A stretch of DNA of 8,571 bases from an uncultured Cellvibrio sp. (GTDB taxonomy: Bacteria; Pseudomonadota; Gammaproteobacteria; Pseudomonadales; Cellvibrionaceae), in the NCBI GenBank assembly GCA_946886255.1, contig CAMPIG010000192.1, positions 1-8,571 on the forward strand, written 5' to 3'. Below are positions 7,271 to 8,571 of this stretch, piece after piece. The notes beneath the pieces were generated by a model that saw only the letters and a list, made by a program, of their open reading frames with translations, searched no databases and had not been told where the DNA came from. How positions within the stretch are numbered: the stretch's first letter is position 1; every line of letters starts with the position of its first letter. Position numbers and translations under genes: made by a program.

Positions 7271-7299
7271 ATTTATAGTAATCTCCTCCCAACCGTAAA
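7271..7299 (-). promoter_or_regulatory. Candidate metE promoter
   Basis: On the minus strand, TTTACG (7294-7299) and TATAAA (7271-7276) are separated by 17 bases. The start would be near 7264, leaving a leader of about 94 bases. The -35 box lies only three bases from the first REP copy. No cobalamin or SAM riboswitch is recognisable in the leader. Confidence 0.4.
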
Positions 7300-7302
7300 A
7301 CC

Positions 7303-7338
7303 GTAGGTCGGATTAGCCGCAGAGCGGCGTAATCCGAC
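7303..7338 (+). repeat. REP-like palindromic element, copy 1
   Basis: A GTAG head (7303-7306) is followed by an imperfect palindrome: arms GTCGGATTAGCCGC (7307-7320) and GCGGCGTAATCCGAC (7324-7338), loop AGA, one bulged G in the right arm. A GTAG head plus bulged hairpin is the recognised form of REP elements mobilised by RAYT (TnpA_REP tyrosine transposase) proteins. No such transposase lies in this window. Confidence 0.8.
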
Positions 7339-7436
7339 ACCACGCCATCAACGAAGCATATAGTCGAATTTAAGATCAGTGCTTTGGTCTTTGCGATGTG
7401 GATTTTCGCTTTTGCACTTGCTAAGGCGCGTTGATT

Positions 7437-7472
7437 GTTGGATTACGCCGCAACGCGGCTAATCCAACCTAC
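7437..7472 (-). repeat. REP-like palindromic element, copy 2, inverted
   Basis: This is the inverted counterpart of copy 1: its head reads CTAC (7469-7472) on the plus strand. It has the same stem length and the same bulged base. It differs in the loop (GTT on its own strand) and at one stem pair, C-G in copy 1 versus T-A here, so pairing is kept. The two copies lie 98 bases apart, a REP doublet (REPIN-like). Confidence 0.8.
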
Positions 7473-7489
7473 GAGTGCCACCATGACAT

Positions 7490-7494
7490 GAGGT
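7490..7494 (+). promoter_or_regulatory. Ribosome binding site of metR
   Basis: GAGGT ends four bases before the ATG at 7499. The nearest upstream ATG (7483) runs into a stop after two codons, so 7499 is the start. Confidence 0.6.
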
Positions 7495-7498
7495 TGAG

Positions 7499-8416
7499 AT
7501 GATCGAAATTCGCCACTTAAAAACCCTGATAGCTCTGCGTGAAACTGGCAGTCTGGTAGAAGCGGCGGAGCGTTTGTTCTTAACCCAATCGGCCTTGTCA
7601 CACCAGCTCAAGGAACTGGAAAACCGGCTGGACTGTGAATTGTTTGTACGCAAAAGCCGGCCCCTGCGTTTTACCGAAGCGGGCAAACGTTTGTTGCAAT
7701 TGGCTGACGACGTGCTCGCCAAAGTCAGCGAGGCTGAACGTGATGTACAAAAATTATTGCACGGCGAAGCAGGGCGCCTGTACATGGCTATTGAATGTCA
7801 TAGTTGTTTTAACTGGTTGATGCCGACGGTAGATGTTTATCGCAATCAATGGCCCGCGATTGAATTGGATTTTTCCGGCGGTTTTATGTTTGAGCCTTTG
7901 CCGGCGCTTGCGCAGGGCGAGGTGGATCTGGTGATTACGTCGGACCCGCAACCTATCAAAGGCGTGGAGTATGTGGCGCTGTTCAGCTACGAAATGCAAA
8001 TTGCCATCGCCAACCAACATCCGCTTCATGCCAAACTTTTTTTAAAAGCGGAGGATCTTGCTGATCAAACGGTTATCACCTATCCCGTCGAGCGCAGTCG
8101 CTTGGATATCTTTAAATATTTCCTCGATCCCGCTGGCGTCGCGCCGGCTGGCGTACGCACCTCGGAATTAACCTTGATGATGGTGCAATTGGTTGCCAGT
8201 GGTCGCGGTGTCTGTGCCTTGCCCAACTGGGTGCTGGCGGAATATGTGAATCAGGCGTTGATCAGCGTGCGTTCCGCCGGTGAGCAAGGCATATGGCCAA
8301 CACTTTATGCGGCGGTGCGCGAGGAACAATTATCGGCGCCCTTTGTGCAGGATTTTTTGAAACTGGCTAAAGCGCATTGCCTGAAAAATCTTTCTGGTGT
8401 GAAGCAGGTCGCATAA
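7499..8416 (+). CDS. metR: LysR-type transcriptional regulator MetR
   Basis: A 305-residue LysR-family regulator of methionine genes. The N-terminal winged helix-turn-helix covers about residues 3-62 (GSLVEAAERLFLTQSALSHQ and FVRKSRPLRFTEAGKRLLQL). The effector-binding domain follows from about 92. Features close to E. coli MetR are the start MIEIRHLKTL, IECHSCFNWLMP (98-109), GEVDLVITSD, YPVERSRLDIFKYFLDPAGV, ALPNWV and LYAAVRE. In studied bacteria MetR binds DNA between metR and metE, uses homocysteine as co-effector, activates metE and represses itself. The divergent metE next door fits this exactly. The start is fixed by GAGGT just upstream and by the family N-terminus. Length is normal and nothing is missing. 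The intergenic distance of 328 bases is enlarged by the REP doublet. Confidence 0.95.
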   Translation: MIEIRHLKTLIALRETGSLVEAAERLFLTQSALSHQLKELENRLDCELFVRKSRPLRFTEAGKRLLQLADDVLAKVSEAERDVQKLLHGEAGRLYMAIECHSCFNWLMPTVDVYRNQWPAIELDFSGGFMFEPLPALAQGEVDLVITSDPQPIKGVEYVALFSYEMQIAIANQHPLHAKLFLKAEDLADQTVITYPVERSRLDIFKYFLDPAGVAPAGVRTSELTLMMVQLVASGRGVCALPNWVLAEYVNQALISVRSAGEQGIWPTLYAAVREEQLSAPFVQDFLKLAKAHCLKNLSGVKQVA

Positions 8417-8571
8417 GGTCGTCGTAGTCCAAACCGGTTAACACCATTCTCACTTTTTTATCTTTCCAGGAAAATGTCTGTTTATTCCGCCTAATCCTCC
8501 GTCCGTCTGTTTCCCGGCGGGTGTTATTTATTCTTTGAACTCAGTCCGGCCCGGTAACAGTATTCTGATTA
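8417..8571. other. Downstream flank of metR, no feature recognised
   Basis: There are 155 bases after the metR stop. No gene start and no convincing terminator are visible. A CCGCC/GGCGG pairing (8487-8491 with 8516-8520) before a T-rich stretch has a 24-base loop and is weak. Confidence 0.4.

Noticed and set aside
7171..7300. Cobalamin or SAM riboswitch in the metE leader
   Set aside because: The leader is short and shows neither the conserved B12-box nor a SAM-type multi-stem structure; MetR control explains the arrangement.
7334..7364. metR promoter formed by CCGACA in the REP stem and TATAGT
   Set aside because: The spacing is 19 bases and the -35 match is poor; too weak to list as a feature.
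8487..8520. Terminator after metR
   Set aside because: The stem is only 5 bp with a 24-base loop, and the following sequence has no clear T run.

Overview
The window looks like chromosomal DNA from a plant-polysaccharide-degrading gammaproteobacterium, probably Cellvibrio or a close relative. Three things suggest this. A secreted modular protein carries carbohydrate-binding domains joined by a long poly-serine linker, a style typical of Cellvibrio, Saccharophagus and Teredinibacter. A metE gene lies divergent from metR, as in gammaproteobacteria. The MetR and pterin-synthase-like proteins also read as gammaproteobacterial. Genus is inference; no rRNA or other phylogenetic marker is present.

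Layout: (1) Positions 83-123 hold an intrinsic terminator for the first gene. (2) 139-3015, minus strand: a 958-residue exported protein with signal peptide, two tandem F5/8-type C (discoidin) domains, poly-serine linker, an unrecognised domain of about 220 residues, and a C-terminal di-haem oxidoreductase domain (DUF1111/DHOR type) with two CxxCH haem sites. (3) 3016-3412 is non-coding and partly very AT-rich, with an 11-bp inverted repeat. (4) 3413-4264, minus strand: a 283-residue tandem fusion of two 6-pyruvoyl-tetrahydropterin synthase/QueD-like folds whose catalytic residues appear divided between the halves. (5) 4265-4725 is non-coding, with a likely promoter, a cluster of hairpins that could be a plus-strand small RNA, and the metE terminator. 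(6) 4726-7170, minus strand: metE, cobalamin-independent methionine synthase, with an unusual His/Cys-rich insertion. (7) 7171-7498 is the metE-metR divergent control region; it contains two inverted copies of a GTAG-headed palindromic repeat (a REP doublet) and a 7-bp-arm dyad. (8) 7499-8416, plus strand: metR, the LysR-type activator expected to control metE. (9) 8417-8571 shows no gene.

The metE-metR pair forms a clear unit: MetR, with homocysteine as co-effector in the studied family, activates synthesis of the last enzyme of methionine formation. The di-haem protein and the pterin-synthase-like protein seem to be separate transcription units, both on the minus strand. The points most worth following are the carbohydrate-targeted di-haem oxidoreductase with its unknown central domain, the composite pterin-synthase fusion, the metal-ligand-rich loop in MetE, and the REP doublet with a compensatory base pair.
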